Shown piece after piece: positions 1-8,200 of a stretch of DNA of 13,059 nucleotides. Numbering within the stretch: position 1 is the first letter of the stretch; each line of letters opens with the position of its first letter. The notes beneath the pieces are model-generated. The model was not told the DNA's origin. It worked only from the letters and a program-made list of their open reading frames with translations, and did not search any database. Source of the stretch: Wenzhouxiangella sp. Lineage in GTDB: Bacteria; Pseudomonadota; Gammaproteobacteria; Xanthomonadales; Wenzhouxiangellaceae. The position numbers and the translations under genes were made by a program. The DNA lies in the NCBI GenBank assembly GCA_007119095.1, contig SKQI01000059.1:1-13059 (forward strand), read 5' to 3'.

Positions 1-32
1 GGTCGGAGGTTCGAGCCCTCCAGCACCCACCA
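1..32 (+). tRNA. tRNA 3' end, probably tRNA-Val (partial)
   Basis: Only the T arm and the 3' acceptor strand lie in the window. The T stem is GGAGG/CCTCC around a TTCGAGC loop, followed by acceptor strand AGCACCC (22-28), discriminator A29 and an encoded CCA (30-32). The anticodon is outside the window. The acceptor implies a 5' strand of GGGTGCT, as is usual for tRNA-Val. A tRNA-Val/tRNA-Asp pair upstream of ppiD is common in gammaproteobacteria. The amino-acid identity is therefore inference. Confidence 0.8.
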
Positions 33-38
33 GGTTTA

Positions 39-115
39 GGAGTGGTAGTTCAGTTGGTTAGAATACCGGCCTGTCACGCCGGGGGTCGCGGGTTCGAGTC
101 CCGTCCACTCCGCCA
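39..115 (+). tRNA. tRNA-Asp (anticodon GUC)
   Basis: A complete cloverleaf can be read. Acceptor strand GGAGTGG (39-45) pairs with CCACTCC (105-111). The anticodon stem CCGGC/GCCGG holds loop CTGTCAC with anticodon GTC at 73-75. The T arm is GCGGG-TTCGAGT-CCCGT. Discriminator G112 and the CCA at 113-115 are encoded. It begins 6 nt after the preceding tRNA, so both are clearly processed from one transcript. Confidence 0.97.
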
Positions 116-122
116 TTAATTA

Positions 123-153
123 CAGGGCGCCTCATAGGGCGCCCTGTTCGTTT
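123..153 (+). terminator. Intrinsic terminator of the tRNA operon
   Basis: A perfect 9-bp stem, CAGGGCGCC (123-131) with GGCGCCCTG (138-146), has a 6-nt loop and is followed by the T-rich tract TTCGTTT. It begins 8 nt after the tRNA-Asp CCA and ends about 45 bp before ppiD, so it separates the tRNA transcript from ppiD. Confidence 0.85.
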
Positions 154-196
154 GTAGCCATCAATATTCATTTGCCAGTCTCAGGATCCTGTCACC

Positions 197-2098
197 ATGC
201 TTCAGGCCATTCGTGATCGCGTTACCGGAATTGTTGCCATATTCGTATTGGGTTTGTTGGCCGTTCCGTTCCTTTTCTTTGGCTTGGACAGCTATATCCG
301 GACGGTGCCTCAAGATGCCGTGGCCACGGTCGGCGACGATGAAATCTCAACCTCCGAGTTTCAGACCAGTTTTGCTCGTTACCGGGCTCAGTTGCGTCAG
401 CAGCAGGGCGATGCCTATGACGAAATCGCGACCAACCAGCCAATTGTTCGCAGGGAGCATCTGGAGAATATGATTGATCAGGTGCTGTTGCGGCAGCATG
501 CTGAACGTCTTGGGCTGGAAATCAGTGATGCCATGCTGTTCCGCATCATTGGCGAGATCGAGGCGTTCCAGGTGGACGGTCGCTTTGATCCGCTGCAGTA
601 TCAGCAGCTGTTGCGCGGGACTGGTCGGACGGCGCGTGGTTTCGAACGTGAGCTTCGAGATGATCTGCTGGTCAGCTCAGTGCCGTCGGTACTGACTGGA
701 TCAGTCGTCATTACCGAGGCGGAAGTCGATCGGATGATTTCTATGCAGCAGGAGCGGCGGGCATTGACGAAAGTCGAGCTGTCTTATCAGCCGTTTGCTG
801 ATGCGGTAGAGGTCAGCGATGGTGACATCGAGCAATACTACCGCGACAATCAACAGGACTTCATGACCACTGAGCAGGTCAGTATTCAGTACGTCGAGTT
901 GTATGCCCGTGATCTTGCTCAGGGCCTGACATTAAGTGAGGATGAATTGCGCCAGCGTTACGACGCTGCCCGTCAGCGCTATTTGACCCCGGAGGCTCGG
1001 CGTGCGTCACATATCCTGATTGAAACGGGCTCTGAACGGGAGCAGCATGAGGCCGTGGCCCTGATGGCCGAACTTCGTCAGCGGCTGCTGGATGGTGAGG
1101 ATTTTGCGGAGCTTGCGCAAACCTATTCTGATGACCCGGGGTCCCGTGACCAGGGTGGAGATCTCGGCTGGGTCGAGCCTGAACAGATGGTGGAGCCTTT
1201 CGAGGATGCGCTCTACGCTCTGGATGAGCCGGGTGCGCTATCAGAGCCTGTCGAGACTCGATTCGGTCTGCACCTGATCAGGCTGGAGGAGATCCGGCCG
1301 CCGGAGGGGATGAGCTTCGAGGAGGCCCGCGAGGAAATTCTGGCCGAGTTCATTGAGCGGGAAGGTGAGCGCCTTTTTATCGAACAGACAGACCGGTTGG
1401 TGGATATGGTGTTTGCAGACGACTCCACGCTGGAGCCGGTTGCAGCTGACCTTGGCCTGGAAATTCGCACCACGGCGCCGTTCTCGCGTCAAGGTGGTGA
1501 CGGGATTGCCGCCGAGCGGCGCGTGATCGAGGCCGCATTCTCCGATACCGTCTTGATCGACGGTCTGGTTTCGGATCCGCTTGAGCTGGATCGGAACCGT
1601 CTGGTCGTGATCAAGCTTGACGAGCATTTCCCGTCAGAGCCCCGCGCGCTGGCTGAAGTTTCCGACCAGATTCGTCAGCGAATCATTCGCCAGCGCGCCA
1701 GCGCGGAGGCGCGGGCCGAAGCCGAAAGGCTGGCCGAGGCAGCCGGCACTGATGGGGCGAACCTCGAGGCTCTGGCAGAGGAAGAAGGTCTCGAATTGCA
1801 GACCTTGGATGGTGTTGGACGGTTTGATTTCGAGCACGGATCAGACTTCATCAGCGCACTGTTCCGTTTGCCTGCGCCAGCAGATCAACCGGTAGTCCAT
1901 ATTTTGCCCAAGCGCGATGGTTACGCGATCATCCGTTTCGAACAGGTGGTTCCGGGCAACCCCGCCGCGGCGGAGGATATGGAGCGCATGATTGCTCGCC
2001 AACAAATCCGGTTCGGCCGGTCTGATGAAGAGTTTTCGGCGCTCTTGGCGTACTTGCGCGAAAACACGCGCATCCGGGTTGTTGAAGACAGGCTCTGA
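197..2098 (+). CDS. ppiD: PpiD, membrane-anchored periplasmic folding chaperone (SurA-like, parvulin domain)
   Basis: The 633-residue product matches the usual PpiD length of about 620-640. It has a short cytoplasmic N-terminus, one membrane anchor at about residues 11-30, a SurA_N-like chaperone region up to about 200, a parvulin-type prolyl isomerase domain at about 266-365, and a C-terminal chaperone region. PpiD works at the periplasmic face of the inner membrane, near the Sec translocon, on newly exported proteins. The parvulin domain shows ASHIL (His272), a GGDLGW segment and GLHLI (His359), the histidine-bearing strands of the family. The E. coli PpiD domain lacks several of these and is considered inactive, so this one may be catalytic. 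The ATG at 197 is preceded by AGGA at 183-186. Upstream tRNAs and downstream convergent fabI match conserved gammaproteobacterial order. Confidence 0.95.
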   Translation: MLQAIRDRVTGIVAIFVLGLLAVPFLFFGLDSYIRTVPQDAVATVGDDEISTSEFQTSFARYRAQLRQQQGDAYDEIATNQPIVRREHLENMIDQVLLRQHAERLGLEISDAMLFRIIGEIEAFQVDGRFDPLQYQQLLRGTGRTARGFERELRDDLLVSSVPSVLTGSVVITEAEVDRMISMQQERRALTKVELSYQPFADAVEVSDGDIEQYYRDNQQDFMTTEQVSIQYVELYARDLAQGLTLSEDELRQRYDAARQRYLTPEARRASHILIETGSEREQHEAVALMAELRQRLLDGEDFAELAQTYSDDPGSRDQGGDLGWVEPEQMVEPFEDALYALDEPGALSEPVETRFGLHLIRLEEIRPPEGMSFEEAREEILAEFIEREGERLFIEQTDRLVDMVFADDSTLEPVAADLGLEIRTTAPFSRQGGDGIAAERRVIEAAFSDTVLIDGLVSDPLELDRNRLVVIKLDEHFPSEPRALAEVSDQIRQRIIRQRASAEARAEAERLAEAAGTDGANLEALAEEEGLELQTLDGVGRFDFEHGSDFISALFRLPAPADQPVVHILPKRDGYAIIRFEQVVPGNPAAAEDMERMIARQQIRFGRSDEEFSALLAYLRENTRIRVVEDRL

Positions 2099-2118
2099 TC
2101 CCGCGGGTTTTCGACTTA

Positions 2119-2303
2119 CCTGACTAGCGCCGTGTCTCAGCGAACGGGCTGCGAGAGGGTTGTGGGCCGTCCTCGGGTGGTGAATTCCGCTTCAGTTCGA
2201 CGCGGTGGCGAGGCCTTCAGCGAAAACCCCCACCCGAGGACGGCTCGCAGAATCGACTTTGCTCAATGTTGCCAGCGCTTGCTGAGACACGACGCTAGTC
2301 AGG
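2119..2303. mobile_element. Candidate MITE: 185-bp palindromic element with 23-bp TIRs and 8-bp target duplication
   Basis: The left end (2119-2141) starts CCTGACTAGCG and matches the reverse complement of the right end (2281-2303) at 22 of 23 positions; the mismatch is C2130 against A2292. Both ends are flanked by the direct repeat TCGACTTA (2111-2118 and 2304-2311), as expected of an 8-bp target-site duplication. Inside lie two more paired segments: CTGCGAG (2149-2155) with CTCGCAG (2244-2250), and a perfect 14-bp arm CCGTCCTCGGGTGG (2167-2180) with 2230-2243. No credible ORF or transposase is present, so it would be non-autonomous. It starts 20 bp after the ppiD stop. The structure is seen directly; mobility is inferred from one copy. 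It could instead be a long-hairpin repeat without transposition. Confidence 0.6.
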
Positions 2304-2342
2304 TCGACTTATTGAACCGGCAGGTATGTAGATCGCATTCAG

Positions 2343-2390
2343 CCGGGTTATTAACGCGGCAATCAAATAGATTGCTGCGTTAATGCCCGG
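2343..2390. repeat. Near-perfect hairpin, about 20-bp stem
   Basis: The arm at 2343-2364 (CCGGG, TTATTAACGC, GGCAATC) pairs with 2370-2390 around the 5-nt loop AAATA. One bulged base and two non-Watson-Crick positions interrupt the stem. No T tract follows on either strand, so it is not a standard intrinsic terminator. It may be a REP-type repeat, an mRNA 3'-end stabiliser for ppiD or part of a small RNA. Confidence 0.6.
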
Positions 2391-2448
2391 ACGGAACGGC
2401 CGGGACCTATGAGCGAAGGCCTACACGGACATGCGCCGCAAATGCCGT

Positions 2449-2476
2449 GCAACGCATACCGTAGGTATTTCGTTGC
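2449..2476. repeat. Two-part hairpin
   Basis: GCAACG (2449-2454) pairs with CGTTGC (2471-2476). Inside it ATACC (2456-2460) pairs with GGTAT (2464-2468) around the loop GTA, with a 1-nt and a 2-nt bulge. It is directly followed by the second GCCGGGTTAATAA copy. No T tract follows. Function is unknown. Confidence 0.5.
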
Positions 2477-2489
2477 CGGGTTAATAATA

Positions 2490-2520
2490 AAAAAGGCAAG
2501 CTATAAAAGCCTGCCTTTTT
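2490..2520. terminator. Bidirectional intrinsic terminator between convergent ppiD and fabI
   Basis: AAAAAGGCAAGC (2490-2501) faces GCCTGCCTTTTT (2509-2520) across the 7-nt loop TATAAAA, with one A-C mismatch in the stem. The A run on one side and T run on the other give a U tract in both directions. It lies 58 bp after the fabI stop on the minus strand and can end rightward transcripts from ppiD as well. Confidence 0.85.
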
Positions 2521-2578
2521 ATTTGCCGTAGGCCGATAGCGGTTGCAGGGAGCTCGGTTGTAGATATCCGACCGGGCG

Positions 2579-3364
2579 TTACTCCAGCCCGGCCATGCCG
2601 ACGATGTTGTAGCCGGCGTCTACGTAGGTGATTTCGCCAGTGATGCCCGCTGCCAGGTCAGAACAGAGAAATGCTGCGGCATTTCCAACATCTTCGATTG
2701 AGACGCTGCGCCTCAAGGGAGCCGTGGTTTCGACATGGTCGAGCATGGCCCTGAACTTCGAAATGCCGGCCGCAGCCAGTGTCTTGATCGGTCCGGCAGA
2801 TATGCCGTTGACCCGCGTTCCTTCTGGCCCCAAGCCATGGGCGAGATATCGAACCGATGCTTCGAGTGAAGCTTTGGCCAGACCCATGACGTTATAGCTG
2901 GGCATGGCCCGGACGGCGCCCAGGTAGCTTAGCGTCAGCAGCGATCCGTTTCGGCCGCGCATCATCGGCCTGCCGGCTCGAGCCAGGGCGGCAAAGCTGT
3001 AGCTGGAAATGTCGTGGGCGATGTGAAAACCCTCGCGGTCGATAACGTCGGCGAACTCGCCTTCCAGCTGTTCGCGCGGGGCAAAGCCGACGGCATGAAC
3101 GATGATGTCCAGGCCATCCCAATGCTGCTTGAGTTGCTCAAACACGGCCTCGATCTGGGAATCGTCGGCCACATCCAGGGGCATGACCAGGCTGGATCCG
3201 GTTTGCGTGGCGATTTTGTCAACCCGTGACTTCAGTTTTTCGCTCTGGTAGGTGAAGGCCAGTTCGGCGCCTTCGCGGTGCATGGCCTCGGCGATACCCC
3301 AGGCGATGGAGCGAGGGCTGGCCACGCCGACGATCAAGGCTTTTTTGCCCTTGAGCATTCCCAT
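2579..3364 (-). CDS. fabI: FabI, NADH-dependent enoyl-[acyl-carrier-protein] reductase
   Basis: FabI performs the last reduction in each fatty-acid elongation cycle, turning trans-2-enoyl-ACP into acyl-ACP in the cytoplasm; it is the triclosan target. The 261-residue product is a Rossmann-fold SDR-type enzyme. It starts with MGMLKGKKALIVG, close to E. coli FabI, followed by the nucleotide-binding VASPRSIAWGIA segment. Active-site residues are Tyr147, Tyr157 and Lys164 (Y-x6-K). Gly93 lies in HAVGFAP, the position whose substitution gives triclosan resistance in E. coli. The frame is open to 3433, but ATG 3364 gives the family length and has GGGAGT at 3375-3380. Transcription is divergent from the tetR-RND operon, and a TetR-type palindrome lies in the shared 120-bp intergenic region. 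Confidence 0.96.
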   Translation of the reverse strand: MGMLKGKKALIVGVASPRSIAWGIAEAMHREGAELAFTYQSEKLKSRVDKIATQTGSSLVMPLDVADDSQIEAVFEQLKQHWDGLDIIVHAVGFAPREQLEGEFADVIDREGFHIAHDISSYSFAALARAGRPMMRGRNGSLLTLSYLGAVRAMPSYNVMGLAKASLEASVRYLAHGLGPEGTRVNGISAGPIKTLAAAGISKFRAMLDHVETTAPLRRSVSIEDVGNAAAFLCSDLAAGITGEITYVDAGYNIVGMAGLE

Positions 3365-3445
3365 GATGCTTTGTACTCCCATGATTGGTTCGATCAACGC
3401 GCCATTGTACCCGCCCGGCTGGTTCTTCCCCACCTTGAGAGTGGC

Positions 3446-3473
3446 ATGATAAACTGACCGACCGATCGGTCAG
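3446..3473 (-). promoter_or_regulatory. Candidate fabI promoter overlapped by the TetR operator
   Basis: On the minus strand a -35-like CTGACC (3473-3468) and a -10-like TATCAT (3451-3446, 5 of 6 to TATAAT) are 16 bp apart. The predicted start is near 3438, leaving a leader of about 75 nt before the fabI ATG. The -35 box and most of the spacer lie inside the palindromic operator. This is read by eye and no transcript data support it. Confidence 0.4.
3454..3473. promoter_or_regulatory. TetR-family operator palindrome
   Basis: CTGACCGA-N4-TCGGTCAG is a perfect 8-bp inverted repeat with a 4-bp spacer (CCGA). The inner part also contains the palindrome ACCGATCGGT in a shifted register. Size and position are typical of an autoregulated TetR-family repressor. 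The right arm overlaps the tetR Shine-Dalgarno AGGA at 3472-3475, 11 bp before the tetR start. It can therefore block transcription of its own operon and, by position, fabI too. Confidence 0.75.
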
Positions 3474-3484
3474 GATCTCAATCA

Positions 3485-4132
3485 ATGCCTGAGGCAATTC
3501 GAATGGACAGCAATGGAGCAGACAGTCAGGTCGATGGTCGTACCCGGTTGTTGTCTTCTGCCGCCGCAGAGTTTTCCCGTCGTGGTTTTGCCGGTGCTTC
3601 CATCGCCACGATCGCGCGTGGCGCGGGTGTGGGCAAATCCACCGTGTTTCATCATTTCGAAAGCAAAGAGGCCCTTTACCTGGCGGTGATCCGCGAAGCT
3701 GCGGCTGAATTCGGTCAAACCCTGAATACAGTGTTGTCGACAACGGAAGATCCGGGCCGCTGCATCGCCGAGTTTCAGCGCCGACATCTGGCTCATCTGC
3801 AGCGCAATGCCGAGGTGGCCCGACTTGTGTTGCGCGAATTGCAGGAGCCCTTCGATGAGCGTTGCGAGACCTTGGTCCGAGATGTGCTGTCACCCAATTT
3901 CCAGCGTCTGGTTGGCTATCTGAAAGAGGCTGCCGAGGCGGGTTTGATTCGCAGCAATCTTGACCCCGCGGTGGTGGCGCTAACTCTGTTGGGTGCCAAT
4001 GTGCTTTATTTCCAGTCTCGCGAAGCGCTCGCCGTTTTGCCCGGCCATGACCTGGCCGACAACCCGGACGGCTTTGCCCGTGCCGTGAGCGACGTGGTTT
4101 TTCGTGGTCTGGTTCAGAGAGGAGAGCAATGA
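3485..4132 (+). CDS. TetR/AcrR-family transcriptional repressor of the RND efflux operon
   Basis: The 215-residue product has a TetR_N helix-turn-helix at about residues 19-65: an AAAEFSRRGF helix, then SIATIARGAGVGKSTVFHHF containing the recognition helix, then SKEALY. The remaining all-helical part is the ligand-binding and dimerisation domain and resembles no subfamily closely enough to name a ligand. Such proteins release their operator when a pump substrate binds. ATG 3485 has AGGA at 3472-3475; an internal ATG at 3503 with GAGG upstream is an alternative. The stop overlaps the next start (ATGA), so repressor and pump are translationally coupled. The palindrome just upstream is the expected binding site. 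The effector is unknown. Confidence 0.92.
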   Translation: MPEAIRMDSNGADSQVDGRTRLLSSAAAEFSRRGFAGASIATIARGAGVGKSTVFHHFESKEALYLAVIREAAAEFGQTLNTVLSTTEDPGRCIAEFQRRHLAHLQRNAEVARLVLRELQEPFDERCETLVRDVLSPNFQRLVGYLKEAAEAGLIRSNLDPAVVALTLLGANVLYFQSREALAVLPGHDLADNPDGFARAVSDVVFRGLVQRGEQ

Positions 4133-5244
4133 TGGATGGCATGCGTTGGATGGCTTTGGCCTTGGCCATGCTGCTTGTCTTCTTGCTGAGTGGCTGTGGT
4201 GACAACGACGGCGAAGAGCGCGCGGAGCGCGCAACCGCCGTTACATTGGCTTGGCCCGAGTGGCGCGAACTGGAAAGGCTGGAAACGGCAGTGGGGCGGT
4301 TGGAAGCAACCTCCGCGCCGGCGGTTGCGGCCGAGACTTCAGGACGTGTCAGGCGTATCGTTCGCGATGCCGGTGAGTCGATCAGCGCCGGCGATCTGTT
4401 GGCCGAACTTGATGAAGAAGCGCAGTCCCTGGCGCTGGCTTCGGCGCAAGCTGCGGTCAGGCGCCTGGATGCGATGCTGGAAAACCAGCGCGTGCAAGTC
4501 AGTCGACTGCGTAATCTGGCCCAGCGCCAGTCAGTGGCCCAGGATCAGCTCGACGAGGCGGAAACCATGGTCAGGGTCTACGCCGCTCAGCTCGAAGAGG
4601 CTAGAGCCAGGCGCGATGATGCCAAGGTCAATCTCGAGCGCACCCGGATCCTCAGCCCGGTTTCCGGCCAGGTGCAGCGTCGCCAGGTCAGCGCCGGGGA
4701 CTTTGTCTCGCCCGGGCGGGTGTTGTTCGAATTGGTGGCGCCGGATGCGCTTCGCGCGGTACTGCCCTTGCCTGAGCGTCTGCTGGACGATCTCGCCACC
4801 GGGCTCCCGGTAAGGCTGTCCGTGCCGGCCCGCCCCGGGCAGACGGTCGAGGCCAGAATCAGCGAAATCCGGCCCATGGTTGGCACGGGCTCACGAAATG
4901 TAGAACTGATTGTCGACCTGGATAATCCGGGTCAATGGCGGGCCGGCGGTTCCGTGACCGGTCGGATCGTGCTCGATCAGCGCGTGGGGCTGGTGGTGCC
5001 GCTGGCCAGCCTGGTCCGGCGCCCGGCGGGGCAGGTGGTGTTCGTCTACGATGGCGATGGCCGAGCCCTTGAACGACCGGTGCAGGTCGGCTTGCGCAGC
5101 GGGGAATGGATTGAAATCACCGAGGGTCTGAACGAAGATGAGGCCGTGGTCGTCGATGGTGCCGGCTTTTTGACCGATCGCGCACGTCTCGATGTGTTGC
5201 GCTGGCTTGATGCCCTTGAAGTGGATGACGAGGGCGAGTCATGA
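4129..5244 (+). CDS. RND efflux periplasmic adaptor (membrane fusion protein), lipoprotein
   Basis: The 371-residue product starts with a hydrophobic signal ending in the lipobox LSGC, with Cys23 as the predicted lipidated residue, so it should be anchored in the inner membrane and project into the periplasm. In order it shows the first barrel-sandwich half (VAAETSGRVRRIVRDAGESI), an alpha-hairpin coiled coil at about 100-165, the second half (RTRILSPVSGQVQRRQVSAGDFV), a beta-barrel and a C-terminal membrane-proximal domain. The adaptor bridges the RND pump and an outer-membrane channel. The start is uncertain: AGGAG at 4120-4124 is 4 nt from ATG 4129 and 7 nt from ATG 4132. The end overlaps the pump start by ATGA. 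Confidence 0.93.
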   Translation: MMDGMRWMALALAMLLVFLLSGCGDNDGEERAERATAVTLAWPEWRELERLETAVGRLEATSAPAVAAETSGRVRRIVRDAGESISAGDLLAELDEEAQSLALASAQAAVRRLDAMLENQRVQVSRLRNLAQRQSVAQDQLDEAETMVRVYAAQLEEARARRDDAKVNLERTRILSPVSGQVQRRQVSAGDFVSPGRVLFELVAPDALRAVLPLPERLLDDLATGLPVRLSVPARPGQTVEARISEIRPMVGTGSRNVELIVDLDNPGQWRAGGSVTGRIVLDQRVGLVVPLASLVRRPAGQVVFVYDGDGRALERPVQVGLRSGEWIEITEGLNEDEAVVVDGAGFLTDRARLDVLRWLDALEVDDEGES

Positions 5245-8200
5245 CGCTGCCGGAGTTGGCCATCCGCCGTCATGTGTTGGCCTACATGGTCTCGGCGGTG
5301 CTGGTGTTGTTCGGCTTGATTGGTTTTCAGCGTATCGGTGTGGATCGTTTCCCGGAGATCGAATTTCCGCTGATTTCGGTGACAACCGTATTGCCAGGCG
5401 CCAGTCCGGAGATTGTCGACGCGAGCGTGACCAATCTCATCGAAGGGGCGGTCAACAGCGTGCCAGGGATCGACTTCATTCAGTCGACTTCCTCGCCTGG
5501 CGTATCGAACGTCATTATTACCTTTGATCTGAGCAAGGACATTGACGTTGCCTTCAACGAGACTCAGGCCAAGGTCAACCAGGTATTGCGCCAGTTACCC
5601 AGCGATGCGGATCCGCCGGTGGTGGCCAAGGTGGAAGTGGGCGCCAGCCCGATCATGTGGATTTCCCTGAGCGGTGATCGCACCCTGCAGCAGCTGAATC
5701 AGTACGCCAACAATGTCATCCGCAAGCGGTTGGAAACGATAGACGGCGTTGGCGAGGTGCGGATTGGTGGCCGCCGTGAACGCACCATTCGGGTCGATCT
5801 GGATCTGGATCAGATGGCCGCTTTCGGTGTCACCGCACAGGACATCCGCGAAGCCTTCGTCACCGAGCATGTGCAGTTTCCGGGCGGTTTCCTGGTTGCC
5901 GGTCCAACCGAGATGCTGATCAAGCTCGATCTGGAGTTTCATTCCGTCGATGAACTGGAGCAAATGATCGTCCGCTACGTCGATGGTGCCCCGGTGCGAC
6001 TGGCCGAAGTCGCCGAGGTCAGCGACGGTCTGGCCGATTTCCGTTCTGTGGCCCGTTACAACGGTCGGCCGAACGTGGGCCTGGGTATTGTCAAGATCGC
6101 CGGCTCCAATACCGTGGCCATCGTCGATGCGGTGCTCGAGCGGCTGGACAATGAAATCATCCCCCAGCTGCCGCCCGGCATGGTCATCGAGATTGCCTCG
6201 GATGACTCAGAGCTGATTCGTGAAATCGTGCGGGCGTTGCAGGAACACTTGGTCGAAGGTGCCTTGCTGGCCGCACTGGTCGTGCTTCTTTTTCTCAGAT
6301 CCTGGCGCGGCACTATCATCATTGCGCTGGCTATTCCGGTGTCTTTGCTGGCCGCGGTAGCGGCGATCTATCTGATGGGTTACACCTTCAACACCATGAC
6401 CCTGCTGGCCTTGCTGCTGCTGATCGGTGTGGTGGTTGACGACGCCATTGTCGTTCTTGAGAACATTTATCGCCACCGACAGGAAGAAAACCCGGATCCT
6501 GTGGCGGCCGCGATCTCCGGCTCCAACCAGGTCTTTTTCGCAATCATCGCGACCACGCTGACGCTGGTTTCAATTTTTGCGTCAGTGATCTTTCTGGGCG
6601 GCATTATCGGGCGTTTTTTTGAATCCTTCGCGGTCACTGTTACGGTGGGGGTGCTGGCTTCATCACTGGTTGCACTGACCCTGACGCCGGTTCTTTGTGC
6701 CAGATTCTTGCGCGTGCGCCGGTCCGAGGAGGCGCGCGGGCGCGTCTATCATGCCTTCGACGCTTTCTTTGACGGCATGAACCATTACTACGGCCGTGCT
6801 CTCGGCTTTGCATTGAACCGGCGCTGGACCGTGGTTGGGCTGGCCGCCCTGGTAGTGATGTCATCGGGCGTTTTTTTTGCCGCCATCGACAAGGAGTTTT
6901 CTCCGGAAGAAGATGAGGGGCGCTTCGTCGTGTTTTTCCGCGCGCCGTTGGGCACCGGTATCGAAGTTACCGACCGCTACATGGCAACGATCGAGAATTT
7001 GCTCGGCGCCTATCCCGAAGTTCGTTCCTATTTCACAGCCATCGGCCTGGGCGCGGCCGGTGAGGTCAACCGTGGCCTGGCTTTTGCTCGCTTGGTCGAT
7101 AGAAGTGAGCGCGATATCAGTCAGCAGGCATTCCTGGCCGAGCTGCGACGTGAGCTGGCCCGAATTCCAGGCGTGATTGCCTTTGCCGCGCCGCCTTCCA
7201 TCGTTGGGGGGCAGCGCGGCGATCCGCTGCAGTTTGCGATCAGCGGCGCCGATCTCGACGAGGTCGCTCGCCTGGCCCGCGAGCTGCGCCAGAAACTGGA
7301 GGACATCGACGGCATGGGGCGCCTGGACCTTGATCTGCAGCTCGACCTGCCGCAGCTCGATGTCGAGGTCGATCGTCAACGCCTGGCTGATGCCGGCCTG
7401 TCCTCGGCCGATCTGGCCTTCGCCGTCAATATGCTCGCCGGCGGGGTCGACATCGCTCGCTACAACGACGACCCGGGCGATGGCGAGCGCTACGATGTTC
7501 GGGTCAAGGCCGCACCTGGGCAGATCACGGCACCAGAGGATTTGAACCGCATCATGCTGCGCGCCGCCTCCGGCGATCTGTTGCGGTTCGACAGCCTGGC
7601 AGTTGCTCACGAGCGCCTGGCCCCGGCGGTGATCACGCGCTTTGATTTGAACTACTCAGCCAATTTCTTCGGCAACCCGGAAATGGCCCTGGCGCGGGCT
7701 GTGGACTTTATCGAGACCGAGGCTGCTGAGTTGCTGCCGCTTGGCTACCAGCTCCATCTGAAGGCTGAAGCCCGTGAGTTTCAGCAGACCCAGCAATACG
7801 TGCTGTTTGCCTTCATGCTGGCCGTGGTCCTGGTCTTCATGGTCCTGGCCAGCCAGTTCAACTCGTTCATCCAGCCGATGATCGTGATGGTTGCTCAGCC
7901 GCTGGCGGTGATCGGTGGTGTGTTCGCACTGTGGTTGACCGGTAACTCGCTGAACATTTACTCCATGATTGGTATGGTCTTGCTGGTCGGGCTGGTGGCC
8001 AAGAATTCCATCCTGCTGATCGACCTGACCAACCAGTTTCGTGCCGCCGGGGACTCTGTCGACCAGGCCTTGAGCCGGGCCTGTCCGATCCGGTTGCGCC
8101 CGGTATTGATGACCTCGCTGACCGTGGTCCTGGCACTGACGCCGCCGGCGTTGGGGCTTGGCGCCGGTGCTGATACCAACGGTCCGCTGGCGATTGCAGT

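Larger units (their letters stand above)
2342..2487. repeat. Imperfect direct repeat GCCGGGTTAWTAA bounding a hairpin-rich intergenic segment
   Basis: GCCGGGTTATTAA at 2342-2354 recurs as GCCGGGTTAATAA at 2475-2487, a 12 of 13 match 133 bp apart. The segment between them contains two hairpins and no credible ORF. Together with the palindromic element to the left and the terminator to the right, this accounts for most of the gene-free stretch 2099-2578. The remainder (2312-2341, 2521-2578) shows nothing recognisable. It may be a second degenerate repeat element or an untranslated RNA; the sequence does not decide. Confidence 0.4.

Noticed and set aside
2132..2383. Open frame of 83 codons on the plus strand in the ppiD-fabI gap
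   Set aside because: It runs through both arms of the palindromic element, has no ribosome site and an arginine/serine-rich product with no familiar motif.
3435..3440. TTGAGA as a -35 box for tetR
   Set aside because: At 16-18 bp spacing the -10 position falls in CCGACC within the operator, which is not a plausible -10; no tetR promoter could be settled.
3219..4205. 328-codon minus-strand open frame opposite the TetR gene and the 5' part of fabI
   Set aside because: It is antisense to tetR, covers the divergent promoter region and overlaps fabI in another frame; the product is low-complexity and Arg/Pro/His-rich, typical of a GC-rich shadow.
6861..7610. 249-codon minus-strand frame inside the RND pump gene
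   Set aside because: Fully antisense to a well-supported RND coding sequence and without recognisable domain or start signal.
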